Shown here one piece after another: positions 1 through 5,680 of a stretch of 5,680 nt of DNA. The stretch is from an uncultured Granulicatella sp. Lineage in GTDB: Bacteria; Bacillota; Bacilli; Lactobacillales; Aerococcaceae. The notes beneath the pieces were generated by a model. It searched no databases and was not told the origin of the DNA. It saw only the letters and a list, made by a program, of their open reading frames with translations. Every line of letters starts with the position of its first letter. Position 1 is the first letter of the stretch. The DNA lies in assembly GCF_938030755.1 (NCBI RefSeq), contig NZ_CALHIF010000042.1, positions 1-5,680 on the forward strand. Direction: 5' to 3'. A program made the position numbers and the translations under genes.

Positions 1-676
1 GCAGATGTTAGATTTGATCTCTTTTAGTGATTATGATGAACTATGGATCGTTGGTGATGTTTGCGACCGTGGTCCAAAGTCGATGGAGTTACTTCAAAAG
101 ATTATCTCCAGCAAGAATATGCATCTCATCATGGGCAATCACGATGTATGGCTATTAAAATATGCTCAATACATGATTGACTGTAAACGAGATTTTCGTG
201 CACAACGTGCAGATGATGATTACCTAAGATGGACATTACGTAATGGAGGACTCATCACTTCTGATCAATTCATGGATTTAGATTATCATGAATGTTATGA
301 CATCAAACTCTATCTTGAAAACTGTCCGTACTATAAGGAATTAACCGTTCACGGCAAAAAATTCCTATTCATTCACGCAGGTCTTAGCGAAGAGTATATG
401 AAACCTACAACTATCGTCGCCTCTGTACCACATCATATCCTCGTATGGGAGAAGATAGGATTGGATGCAAATCCCTTCAACGATACAACGATGATTGTTG
501 GTCACACACCAACCTTTCGTTATGGCGATGAATACCGAGGAAAAATTGCTATAGGTAAGAATAAACAAATCTATCACATCGATTGTGGATGTGTATTTGG
601 TAAATCATTAGGTTGTTTACGTTTAGATGACTTAAAAGAATTCTATGTTCCAAGTTTACAGCCAGACCGCACTTAA
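1..676 (+). CDS. Metallophosphatase of the PP1/ApaH-like (calcineurin-type) family, 5'-truncated by the window edge
   Basis: This is a phosphoesterase of the two-metal calcineurin superfamily, probably cytoplasmic, acting on phosphoproteins or dinucleoside polyphosphates; the substrate cannot be told from sequence. Counting from the ATG at position 5, it shows GDVCDRG (residues 17-23), GNHD (44-47), a metal-ligand histidine in FIHAGL (His124), GHTP (166-169) and an IDCGC segment (192-196). These are the later motifs of the family in the right order. The first family motif, D-x-H(G), which supplies two metal ligands, is absent. The frame stays open to position 1, so the ATG at 5 is almost certainly an internal methionine and the gene starts roughly 15-25 codons left of the window. 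Resembles the bacterial serine/threonine-phosphatase-like or PrpE/ApaH-like groups. The gene ends at TAA 674-676, 17 bp before a hairpin terminator. Family assignment is firm; the specific activity is inference. Confidence 0.88.
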   Translation, partial: QMLDLISFSDYDELWIVGDVCDRGPKSMELLQKIISSKNMHLIMGNHDVWLLKYAQYMIDCKRDFRAQRADDDYLRWTLRNGGLITSDQFMDLDYHECYDIKLYLENCPYYKELTVHGKKFLFIHAGLSEEYMKPTTIVASVPHHILVWEKIGLDANPFNDTTMIVGHTPTFRYGDEYRGKIAIGKNKQIYHIDCGCVFGKSLGCLRLDDLKEFYVPSLQPDRT

Positions 677-693
677 ATACTTTATCATATATT

Positions 694-737
694 AAAAAAA
701 CGCTGCATAAGTTGATTCGCTTATACAGTGTTTTTTT
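694..737. terminator. Bidirectional intrinsic terminator between the phosphatase gene and ptsI
   Basis: Two 18-nt arms (694-711 and 720-737) pair around an 8-nt loop (TTGATTCG). The core CGCTGCATAAG pairs with CTTATACAGTG, with one G-T wobble and one A-C mismatch when read on the plus strand. It is bounded by seven A on the left and seven T on the right, so on either strand the hairpin is followed by a U-tract. It sits 17 bp after the phosphatase stop and 8 bp after the ptsI stop (minus strand), between convergent genes, as expected for a shared rho-independent terminator. Confidence 0.85.
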
Positions 738-745
738 ATATTACA

Positions 746-2467
746 TTACTTTGAAATTGTGTTCTTAATCAGTTCTACAACTTCTGCTTCTGTAGAGGAA
801 GCGACAGCCTTATCAGCTAGTTCCTTCATCTCTGCATAGCTTAAGGAGTTGATAATCTTACGTGCTGGTAAGATAGATGTTGCGCTCATTGAGAACTCAT
901 CTAATCCAAGACCTACTAATAGAGGCACAGCTGTTTGATCTCCAGCCATTTCCCCACACATTCCAGCCCATTTGCCTTCTTTGTGTGCTGAATCAATTAC
1001 GTGTTTGATTAACGTTAAAATTGATGGGTTATATGGTTGGTATAGGTATGAAACGCGTTCGTTCATACGGTCAGCAGCCATTGTGTATTGGATTAAGTCG
1101 TTAGTTCCGATACTGAAGAAGTCCACTTCTTTAGCAAATTGGTGAGCTAAAACTGCCGCTGCAGGAATTTCAATCATGATACCAACTTGGATATCGTCGC
1201 TGACTGCAACACCTTCTGCGATTAATTTCGCTTTTTCTTCTTCTAATAACGCTTTAGCGCCACGGAAATCATTTAATGTCGCAATCATTGGGAACATGAT
1301 ACGTAATTTACCGTATACAGAAGCACGTAATAGCGCACGTAATTGTGTACGGAACATTGCAGGTTCGTTTAATGAAATACGAATTGCACGATATCCTAAG
1401 AATGGGTTCATTTCGTGTGGTAATGGTAAGTATGGTAACTCTTTATCCCCACCGATATCCATTGTACGAACGACAACAGGTTTTCCATTCATTCCTTCTA
1501 AAACAGCCTTGTAAGCTTCAAATTGATCTTCTTCTGTTGGCATTTCGTGAGAATCCATATATAAGAATTCTGTACGGTATAAACCAACACCTTCTGCACC
1601 ATTGTTTACAACACCTTCTAGGTCTTTTGGTGTACCAATGTTGGCAGCCAATTCAACTTGATGGCCATCTTTCGTGTAAGTTTTTGAGTCTTTTAATTTT
1701 TCCCATTCAGCTTGTTGAGCCGCAAATGCTTCCGCTTTAGCGCGGTATTCAGCAATCACTTCTTCAGATGGGTTAAGGAATACATCCCCTGCTAATCCAT
1801 CAACGATAATGATATCTCCGTCTTTAGCAATTGAAGTCACTTCTTTAGTACCAACGATCGCTGGAATTTCTAAAGAACGCGCCATAATCGCTGAGTGAGA
1901 AGTACGTCCACCAATATCAGTAACGAAAGCTTTTACGTATTGGCGATTTAATTGAGCTGTATCACTCGGTGTTAAATCGGCAGCCACGATAATCACTTCA
2001 TCTTTGATCGTTGCTGGGCTAGGAATTTTAACGCCTAATAAATGACCTAAGATACGTTTAGATACGTCACGAATGTCCGCAGCACGTTCTTGCATATAAG
2101 GGTTATCTTCCATTTCTGCAAAAATAGAAATAAACATATCTGTTACTTCTTTTAATGCAGATTCCGCATTCACTTTGTTAGATGTAATGCTATCTTTTAC
2201 TTGTCCAATTAATTCTGGATCGCTTAAAACCATTAAGTGAGCATCGAAAACTTGCGCTTCTTCTTCACCTAAGTTTTTCAAAGCAGTCTCTTTGATTAAT
2301 TCGACATCTTTAATTGACGCTGCTAATGCATCATCCAAGCGTGAAACTTCTTTTTCTGAATCTTCAACAGTTACTTTTGTGACTGTTAAATCTGGTTCAG
2401 TCAAAGTATATACTTTGGCAATTGCAATGCCATCACTAGCAGCAATCCCTTGTAATGTTGGTTTCAT
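746..2467 (-). CDS. ptsI: Phosphoenolpyruvate-protein phosphotransferase (PTS Enzyme I)
   Basis: Enzyme I takes phosphate from phosphoenolpyruvate onto its own histidine and passes it to HPr, the first step of the cytoplasmic sugar phosphotransferase chain. The 573-residue length is normal and the protein looks complete. The N-terminal HPr-binding and phosphohistidine domains carry the active-site signature GGRTSHSAIM with His191 (residues 186-195). The C-terminal PEP-binding TIM-barrel domain has LYRTEF (Arg298), VRTMDIGGDKELPYL (Arg334), MIEIP (Glu433), the signature FFSIGTNDLIQYTMAADR (450-467, Asp457) and the catalytic MCGEMAGD (Cys504). These match the E. coli catalytic residues with a constant shift of two. 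The start ATG lies one base after the ptsH stop (TAATATG). An AGAAGGA-like ribosome site inside the last ptsH codons is about 13 nt upstream, pointing to translational coupling. Last gene of the operon; followed by the hairpin at 694-737. Confidence 0.98.
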   Translation of the reverse strand: MKPTLQGIAASDGIAIAKVYTLTEPDLTVTKVTVEDSEKEVSRLDDALAASIKDVELIKETALKNLGEEEAQVFDAHLMVLSDPELIGQVKDSITSNKVNAESALKEVTDMFISIFAEMEDNPYMQERAADIRDVSKRILGHLLGVKIPSPATIKDEVIIVAADLTPSDTAQLNRQYVKAFVTDIGGRTSHSAIMARSLEIPAIVGTKEVTSIAKDGDIIIVDGLAGDVFLNPSEEVIAEYRAKAEAFAAQQAEWEKLKDSKTYTKDGHQVELAANIGTPKDLEGVVNNGAEGVGLYRTEFLYMDSHEMPTEEDQFEAYKAVLEGMNGKPVVVRTMDIGGDKELPYLPLPHEMNPFLGYRAIRISLNEPAMFRTQLRALLRASVYGKLRIMFPMIATLNDFRGAKALLEEEKAKLIAEGVAVSDDIQVGIMIEIPAAAVLAHQFAKEVDFFSIGTNDLIQYTMAADRMNERVSYLYQPYNPSILTLIKHVIDSAHKEGKWAGMCGEMAGDQTAVPLLVGLGLDEFSMSATSILPARKIINSLSYAEMKELADKAVASSTEAEVVELIKNTISK

Positions 2468-2468
2468 A

Positions 2469-2735
2469 TTATTCAGCTAATCCTTCTTTTTTCATTGTTT
2501 CGTCAATTCCTGCTAATGCTTCTGCTTCGTCAGCACCTTCAGCAGTGATCACTACGTCAGCACCTTGGCCAACACCTAATGACATAACGCCCATGATTGA
2601 TTTTAAGTTAACAGATTTTCCTTTGTATTCTAATTGGATATCTGAACTATATTTGCTTGCTGTTTGAACTAATAAAGTTGCTGGGCGAGCGTGGATCCCT
2701 GTTTCTGCGATTACATGATATTCTTTCTTTTCCAT
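2469..2735 (-). CDS. ptsH: Phosphocarrier protein HPr
   Basis: HPr carries phosphate from Enzyme I to the sugar-specific EIIA domains and, in Firmicutes, is also a signal of glycolytic state. The 88-residue product is full length. It has ETGIHARPA with the catalytic His15, and KSIMGVMSL with Ser46, the residue phosphorylated by HPr kinase/phosphorylase to form the CcpA corepressor; these functions are family knowledge. The sequence strongly resembles enterococcal HPr as I remember it. I place the start at 2735: it gives the canonical N-terminus MEKKEYHV and the standard His15 numbering, and has AAGGAGA at 2744-2750 with an 8-nt spacer. An in-frame ATG at 2792 would add 19 residues unlike any HPr and would overrun this ribosome site. 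First gene of the ptsHI operon, with ptsI one base downstream. A high expression level is expected from its role. Confidence 0.98.
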   Translation of the reverse strand: MEKKEYHVIAETGIHARPATLLVQTASKYSSDIQLEYKGKSVNLKSIMGVMSLGVGQGADVVITAEGADEAEALAGIDETMKKEGLAE

Positions 2736-2743
2736 ATTGAAAG

Positions 2744-2750
2744 TCTCCTT
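2744..2750 (-). promoter_or_regulatory. Ribosome binding site of ptsH
   Basis: AAGGAGA on the minus strand, 8 nt before the ATG at 2733-2735. It is near-perfectly complementary to the 3' end of 16S rRNA and decides the start in favour of 2735 over the longer in-frame ATG at 2792, which has no comparable site. Confidence 0.9.
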
Positions 2751-2773
2751 TGAAAGTAAATTTTGTTTTAAGA

Positions 2774-2803
2774 AATGTACATTCGAGAGCATGTAGTCCT
2801 CAA
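2774..2803 (-). promoter_or_regulatory. Weak candidate promoter for ptsHI
   Basis: On the minus strand TTGAGG (2798-2803) and TACATT (2774-2779) are 18 bp apart, each matching four of six consensus bases. An alternative pair further upstream is TTGTTA (2850-2855) with TAACCT (2827-2832), spacing 17, with a poor -10. Neither is compelling. A promoter must lie between 2751 and about 3000 because ptsH is the first gene on this strand, but the sequence alone does not settle which site is used. No good CcpA cre site was found here. Confidence 0.25.
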
Positions 2804-2921
2804 AAATACAACCCTTTCATTTAATAAGGTTACCATTTTTTTTCGATTTTAACAACTATTTCAATATATTTTTTAAAAGCACTTTCATCTTACTGAGAGC
2901 AAGCTATTTATCCTTTTTCAA

Positions 2922-2936
2922 GAAAATTAAATTTTC
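2922..2936. repeat. Perfect 15-bp AT-rich palindrome, possible operator
   Basis: GAAAATTAAATTTTC reads as two 7-base arms around a central A. It lies 13 bp upstream of the candidate -35 box of the DUF1827 gene and over 180 bp upstream of ptsH. A dyad of this size is compatible with a dimeric repressor or activator site, but in sequence this AT-rich it could arise by chance. Confidence 0.35.
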
Positions 2937-2948
2937 AAAAAAAGAGAG

Positions 2949-2977
2949 ATGAAATAATATTAAAAACGCTGTATAAT
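2949..2977 (+). promoter_or_regulatory. Sigma-A-type promoter of the DUF1827 gene
   Basis: A perfect -10 box TATAAT (2972-2977) is preceded by ATGAAA (2949-2954), which matches four of six bases of TTGACA, with the optimal 17-bp spacer. Transcription would start near 2984, giving a leader of about 35 nt that includes the strong ribosome site at 3000-3007. This is the best promoter in the window. Confidence 0.65.
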
Positions 2978-2985
2978 AATATTAA
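2953..2985 (+). repeat. 11-bp direct repeat, 22-bp period, overlapping the DUF1827 promoter
   Basis: AATAATATTAA occurs at 2953-2963 and again at 2975-2985, exactly 22 bp apart, about two helical turns. The first copy starts at the -35 edge and fills part of the spacer; the second begins within the -10 box and covers the expected transcription start. Each copy contains the palindrome TAATATTA. The repeat is exact, but the composition is pure A/T, so chance occurrence is not excluded. Confidence 0.45.
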
Positions 2986-2999
2986 TATTCGACATAAAT

Positions 3000-3007
3000 A
3001 AAGGAGG
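3000..3007 (+). promoter_or_regulatory. Ribosome binding site of the DUF1827 gene
   Basis: AAAGGAGG is a full anti-Shine-Dalgarno match. It ends 2 nt before an in-frame GTG at 3010, too close for initiation, and 11 nt before the ATG at 3019. It therefore supports 3019 as the start. Confidence 0.85.
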
Positions 3008-3018
3008 CTGTGTCTGAA

Positions 3019-3318
3019 ATGAAACTTATCGATATTACTAATTCCCACTCTCAACTTGTCAATGAACAGTTAGCTAACACGGATGCTTTCTATATCAAAG
3101 TATACTCTCTTGGCCAAACAACTGTTTTCTATGCTGACGCTTCCACTCACCGTGATATTGTTATCTTAAATAAAAAAAGACGCATCAAAGATATTGAAAT
3201 TGAATTTGTCGTTCATCGTTTGTTCCATATGGAACCTGATGGCCTTGATATTATCCATGCAGATAACTTTGTTGAAATTAGTATTCCAGTGGAGAAAAAA
3301 CGGCCCTCTTTTAATTAA
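3019..3318 (+). CDS. DUF1827 family protein, function unknown
   Basis: A small 99-residue protein that I recognise as a DUF1827 member from its N-terminus MKLIDITNSHSQLVNEQL, the following VKVYSLGQTTVFYAD-like segment and the NKKRRIKDIEIEFV block. The family is known to me only from lactic acid bacteria and has no assigned function. No signal peptide or membrane segment is visible, so it is probably a soluble cytoplasmic protein. It alternates short strand-like hydrophobic stretches with charged loops and ends in a lysine/arginine-rich tail (EKKRPSFN). The start at ATG 3019 fits the family N-terminus and the ribosome site; an in-frame GTG at 3010 would add MSE but is only 2 nt from the Shine-Dalgarno. 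It is monocistronic, with its own promoter at 2949-2977 and a terminator after it, and is divergent from ptsHI. Its role should not be inferred from that position alone. Confidence 0.85.
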   Translation: MKLIDITNSHSQLVNEQLANTDAFYIKVYSLGQTTVFYADASTHRDIVILNKKRRIKDIEIEFVVHRLFHMEPDGLDIIHADNFVEISIPVEKKRPSFN

Positions 3319-3339
3319 AGAAAGCAATTAAAACTACTA

Positions 3340-3354
3340 ATGAAGCAACTTCAT
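3340..3354 (+). other. Small hairpin in the 3' untranslated region of the DUF1827 gene
   Basis: ATGAAG (3340-3345) and CTTCAT (3349-3354) form a perfect 6-bp stem with a CAA loop. There is no U-tract after it, so it is not a terminator itself. It may only be a local structure ahead of the true terminator at 3373-3414. Confidence 0.3.
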
Positions 3355-3372
3355 GAGCAGTACTCTTTATAT

Positions 3373-3414
3373 ATACAACAAAAAAAGACCATATATGGTC
3401 TTTTTTTGTTGTAT
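3373..3414. terminator. Bidirectional intrinsic terminator, perfect 42-bp palindrome
   Basis: The sequence from 3373 to 3414 is fully self-complementary: an ATACAAC arm, seven A, GACC and ATA are mirrored by TAT, GGTC, seven T and GTTGTAT. The transcript can fold into a long stem with a GACCAUAUAUGGUC core, followed by a U-tract in either direction. It lies between the convergent DUF1827 and dNTPase genes. The right end overlaps by one base the stop codon of the dNTPase gene (TAA on the minus strand at 3414-3416), so the same element serves both genes. Confidence 0.9.
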
Positions 3415-4796
3415 TAGATTCCAACCATGTCTAAATAGAGGCGATGTGAATAACTATCTGTCATCCCTGATATAAAGTCTGTTGCTAAAAGAAGACGTAA
3501 GTATAATTTTTCTACTTCACTCTTTCCTTTAGCAAAATAATGATACGAGCGTTTCTGACTTTCAGAAATGATACCAATCTTTTTCAATTCTACATAATCT
3601 AATTGACGATTCGTGTCATATGCTACTAAAGAAGGCACAAAACTATCTAATAAATAGGTTAACGTCGTATAGCCTGCAATTTCTAAACGGAGGATTCCTT
3701 TATTGTCATAAATTCTTTCTTCAGATAGTTTGCGAAGAATCACATATAAATCTTCTGCCCAAGAATTTTTGAACAAATCTTGGTTAAATACCCCTGCCAT
3801 AATTTCATCATAATGATTTACAAAATTATGACGGGCTCCATCAATTAATTTATCGCGCAAATCCACAAAGAAGCGATTCACACTAAAGACCTCTTCGTCA
3901 ATAGTTGTCAATAATTCGCGAGTATGTACTGAGTGAGGCGATTGATAGGCATCATTACTTAAATTCTCTAGCAAGAACTCTCGCACATCTCTAAAAGAGA
4001 TCACGCCTTTTCCAATTGCATCTTCCATATCAGCTACTAAATAAGCAATATCGTCGGCTGCTTCCAAAATATAGGTCAGTGGATGTCGATTAGTGCCAGT
4101 CCCCGTAATTTTTGTCACTGTTTTAAACGCTTCTTCTTCTGAATAGAAATATCCCACTTTCTTAGAAGTTATTTCCTTTGTTTTTTTATGAGAAGAGGGG
4201 TAAGTATATTTTAAAATAGTATTTAAAGTAGCCACTGTTAAATCCAAACCTTCAAATTTCCCTTTGAAATCATGAAGTTTCGAAACAATGCGTAGGGATT
4301 GAGCATTCCCTTCAAATCGGTAAAAATCATTTACATACGGACTTGATAAAAACTCATCCGCAACATCGCTTCTTTCTCTCAAAATATTTGGAAGATTTTT
4401 CTTAAACCATTGGCGGATAATATCTTCTCCAAAATGTCCATACGGAGGGTTGCCTAAATCATGAACTAAACTCGCACATTCAACAATTTTCAAGACATCT
4501 TCTTGTCTATCAATCATTTCTTCGCGACTCGCATCCGGTTGTTTTTTAACTTCTTCCTGTAATAGAATCACTATTTCTTTAGCAAGAGACCTCGCCACCA
4601 TAGCAACTTCCAATGAGTGGGTCAGTCTCGTGTGGATAAAATCAAGCCTTTCCAGCGGAAAAACCTGCGTTTTATCTTGCAAGCGTCTAAAAGCAGGACT
4701 CGTTACAATTCGTTTGTAATCATCATCAAATTCATTACGATGAGTCGCTTTTTTTCCAGAAATCCGTTTTGTTGATAGTAATTTAGACCATTCCAT
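3414..4796 (-). CDS. dgt: HD-domain deoxyguanosine triphosphate triphosphohydrolase-like protein (dNTPase)
   Basis: Enzymes of this family hydrolyse dNTPs, typically dGTP, to the deoxynucleoside and triphosphate, limiting dNTP pools. The 460-residue product is in the family's size range and complete. The N-terminus has the Dgt-type block SPAFRRLQDKTQVFP (33-47), then the HD-domain metal ligands: His60 in TRLTHSLEV, His112-Asp113 in LVHDLGNPPYGH, with His121 and Glu124 as catalytic candidates, and Asp248/Asp249 in EAADDIAYLVADMEDAI as the final ligand. The GNPPYGHFGE loop marks it as a Dgt relative rather than the other enterococcal dNTPase type (EF1143-like). Substrate preference and allosteric nucleotide are not readable. 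The ATG at 4796 has AAGGGG at 4805-4810, spacing 8. The gene lies 30 bp after a MATE transporter gene with no terminator between, so is probably co-transcribed with it. Its stop overlaps the terminator palindrome. Confidence 0.93.
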   Translation of the reverse strand: MEWSKLLSTKRISGKKATHRNEFDDDYKRIVTSPAFRRLQDKTQVFPLERLDFIHTRLTHSLEVAMVARSLAKEIVILLQEEVKKQPDASREEMIDRQEDVLKIVECASLVHDLGNPPYGHFGEDIIRQWFKKNLPNILRERSDVADEFLSSPYVNDFYRFEGNAQSLRIVSKLHDFKGKFEGLDLTVATLNTILKYTYPSSHKKTKEITSKKVGYFYSEEEAFKTVTKITGTGTNRHPLTYILEAADDIAYLVADMEDAIGKGVISFRDVREFLLENLSNDAYQSPHSVHTRELLTTIDEEVFSVNRFFVDLRDKLIDGARHNFVNHYDEIMAGVFNQDLFKNSWAEDLYVILRKLSEERIYDNKGILRLEIAGYTTLTYLLDSFVPSLVAYDTNRQLDYVELKKIGIISESQKRSYHYFAKGKSEVEKLYLRLLLATDFISGMTDSYSHRLYLDMVGI

Positions 4797-4826
4797 ACAT
4801 CATACCCCTTCCATTACCTTTTATCA

Positions 4827-5680
4827 TTATACCAAAAGTTCGTCTACCTTTGGAATCTTGCGTATTTGATGGATATAAACAGTAATACAAATGATAAAGG
4901 AGATAAAGTCGGAAATTGGACCTGCGAAAATTAATCCATCTACTCCAAAACTTGTTGCAAGAATAATCATCACTGGAAGCAAGATAAACATTTGTCGTGT
5001 TAAAGAAAGAATCGCTCCTAGTTTTGCTTTCCCAATTGCTGGGAAGAAGGTCGTCACAATAATTGTTATTCCATTAATAAACGCAAAGAATAAGAATGCT
5101 CTTGCATATCTGACTCCAAATTCATAATAAAGAGCATCCCCACTTCCAAACATTTGAATGAGTTGTAGCGGAAAGGCTTCGAATAGAATCCATAAAATCG
5201 TCGATAAAATAACGGTTACTTTCAGTAGTAAGTTCATCATTTCATGCACACGCGAATATTTCTTCGCACCATAGTTAAATCCTAAAATCGGCTGCGCTCC
5301 TTGATTTAACCCAATTACAACTGCAATGAAAATAACGAAAATTTTACTTACAACACCCCCGACTGCAATCGGAATATCACTACCGTAAACCGATTGTGCA
5401 CCATACGTACGAAGTAAGTTGTTCGATGTGATTTGAACGATGGTCGCGGAAATTTGGAAGATGAACGAGGTTAACCCAAGAGATGCAATGACTTTTACAT
5501 CTTCACATGATAATTTAAAATCGCCCTTCTCAAAATGAACCGATCTAAACCGTGGAATGTACGCTACTAATACAAGGGTAGAAACGATTTGACTGATTAC
5601 CGTTGCCCAAGCAGCTCCAGCAATCCCCATATTAAATCCAAAAATATATAACGGATCTAACACTGTATTTAGCAAAGCTC
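4827..5680 (-). CDS. MATE-family multidrug/cation antiporter, C-terminal part only (cut by the window edge)
   Basis: MATE transporters are 12-helix membrane antiporters that export drugs or metabolites in exchange for Na+ or H+. About 284 codons of the usual 440-460 are present. The frame remains open at position 5680; the TTG at 5673-5675 is an internal leucine, so the real start is right of the window. Counting from that codon, seven hydrophobic segments fall near residues 15-40, 62-85, 102-125, 147-170, 188-212, 218-242 and 246-270, consistent with helices 6-12. Family signatures are the DPLYIFGFNMGIAGAAWATVISQ stretch (7-29), GLNQGAQPILGFNYGAKK (122-139) and a TRQMFILLP motif (226-234). 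It resembles MepA-like MATE proteins; substrate unknown. The ion-binding residues of the N-lobe cannot be inspected. It ends at TAA 4827-4829, 30 bp before the dNTPase start. Confidence 0.92.
   Translation of the reverse strand, partial: ALLNTVLDPLYIFGFNMGIAGAAWATVISQIVSTLVLVAYIPRFRSVHFEKGDFKLSCEDVKVIASLGLTSFIFQISATIVQITSNNLLRTYGAQSVYGSDIPIAVGGVVSKIFVIFIAVVIGLNQGAQPILGFNYGAKKYSRVHEMMNLLLKVTVILSTILWILFEAFPLQLIQMFGSGDALYYEFGVRYARAFLFFAFINGITIIVTTFFPAIGKAKLGAILSLTRQMFILLPVMIILATSFGVDGLIFAGPISDFISFIICITVYIHQIRKIPKVDELLV

Larger units (their letters stand above)
2736..3018. other. Divergent intergenic regulatory region between ptsH and the DUF1827 gene
   Basis: These 283 bp between two divergent genes contain no supportable coding sequence. 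They are extremely AT-rich, with runs of A or T on both strands. Contents that can be pointed to are: the ptsH ribosome site; weak ptsHI promoter candidates; an 8-base T run at 2836-2843; a perfect 15-bp palindrome at 2922-2936; an 11-bp direct repeat at 2953-2963 and 2975-2985; and a good sigma-A promoter for the rightward gene at 2949-2977. The long leaders on both sides leave room for regulator binding, but no known operator or riboswitch was recognised. Confidence 0.7.

Noticed and set aside
365..577. Minus-strand open frame inside the phosphatase gene
   Set aside because: It is antisense to conserved phosphatase motifs and its translation has no recognisable features.
1176..1740. Two overlapping open frames on the plus strand inside ptsI
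   Set aside because: They are antisense to a clearly conserved enzyme, have no ribosome site or recognisable domain and are explained as shadow frames.
2292..2667. Plus-strand open frames opposite the 5' end of ptsI and opposite ptsH
   Set aside because: Both lie on the antisense strand of well-conserved PTS genes, without promoter or ribosome site.
2736..2792. In-frame upstream ATG extending HPr by 19 residues
   Set aside because: The extension has no resemblance to HPr proteins, lacks a ribosome site and spans the strong AAGGAGA that serves the start at 2735.
2836..2852. Possible CcpA cre site around TAAAATCG on the minus strand
   Set aside because: It lacks the conserved G at position 2 and the C near the 3' end of the consensus, so it is too poor a match in AT-rich sequence.
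3010..3018. GTG start for the DUF1827 protein
   Set aside because: It is only 2 nt from the Shine-Dalgarno sequence; the ATG at 3019 has a workable 11-nt spacing and gives the family N-terminus.
4891..5127. Plus-strand open frame inside the MATE gene
   Set aside because: It is antisense to a transmembrane-coding stretch, which commonly leaves open frames on the other strand; no start signal supports it.
1..5680. Search for mobile elements, CRISPR arrays, tRNA or rRNA genes, riboswitches and defence cassettes
   Set aside because: No long or multi-copy repeats, transposase or Cas motifs, or cloverleaf-like sequences were seen; all long stretches are accounted for by housekeeping genes.

Overview
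The window looks like ordinary core chromosome of a low-GC Gram-positive bacterium, most likely a member of the Lactobacillales such as the Enterococcus/Carnobacteriaceae branch. The reasons are an AT-rich sequence, strong AAGGAG-type ribosome sites, an HPr protein of the enterococcal type with the regulatory Ser46 found in Firmicutes, and a DUF1827 protein, a family I know only from lactic acid bacteria. The species assignment is inference; no rRNA or tRNA gene is present to anchor it.

Layout, left to right. (1) Positions 1-676, plus strand: the 3' part of a calcineurin-like metallophosphatase gene that begins left of the window. (2) 694-737: an A/T-flanked hairpin that can terminate both this gene and the ptsHI operon facing it. 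(3) 746-2735, minus strand: ptsH (HPr) followed by ptsI (Enzyme I), one base apart, forming the general phosphotransferase operon. (4) 2736-3018: a 283-bp, very AT-rich divergent regulatory region with a readable promoter for the rightward gene, an 11-bp direct repeat and a 15-bp palindrome. (5) 3019-3318, plus strand: a small DUF1827 protein of unknown function. (6) 3373-3414: a perfect 42-bp palindrome acting as a shared terminator between convergent genes. (7) 3414-4796, minus strand: an HD-domain dNTP triphosphohydrolase of the Dgt type. (8) 4827-5680, minus strand: the C-terminal part of a MATE-family transporter whose start lies right of the window; only 30 bp separate it from the dNTPase gene, so the two are probably co-transcribed.

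The functional themes are sugar uptake and carbon-catabolite signalling (HPr/EI), nucleotide pool control (dNTPase) and housekeeping phosphatase and efflux functions. I see no mobile element, CRISPR array, RNA gene, toxin-antitoxin pair or defence cassette, and no convincing new system. The least explained parts are the DUF1827 gene and the repeat-containing divergent region that separates it from ptsHI.
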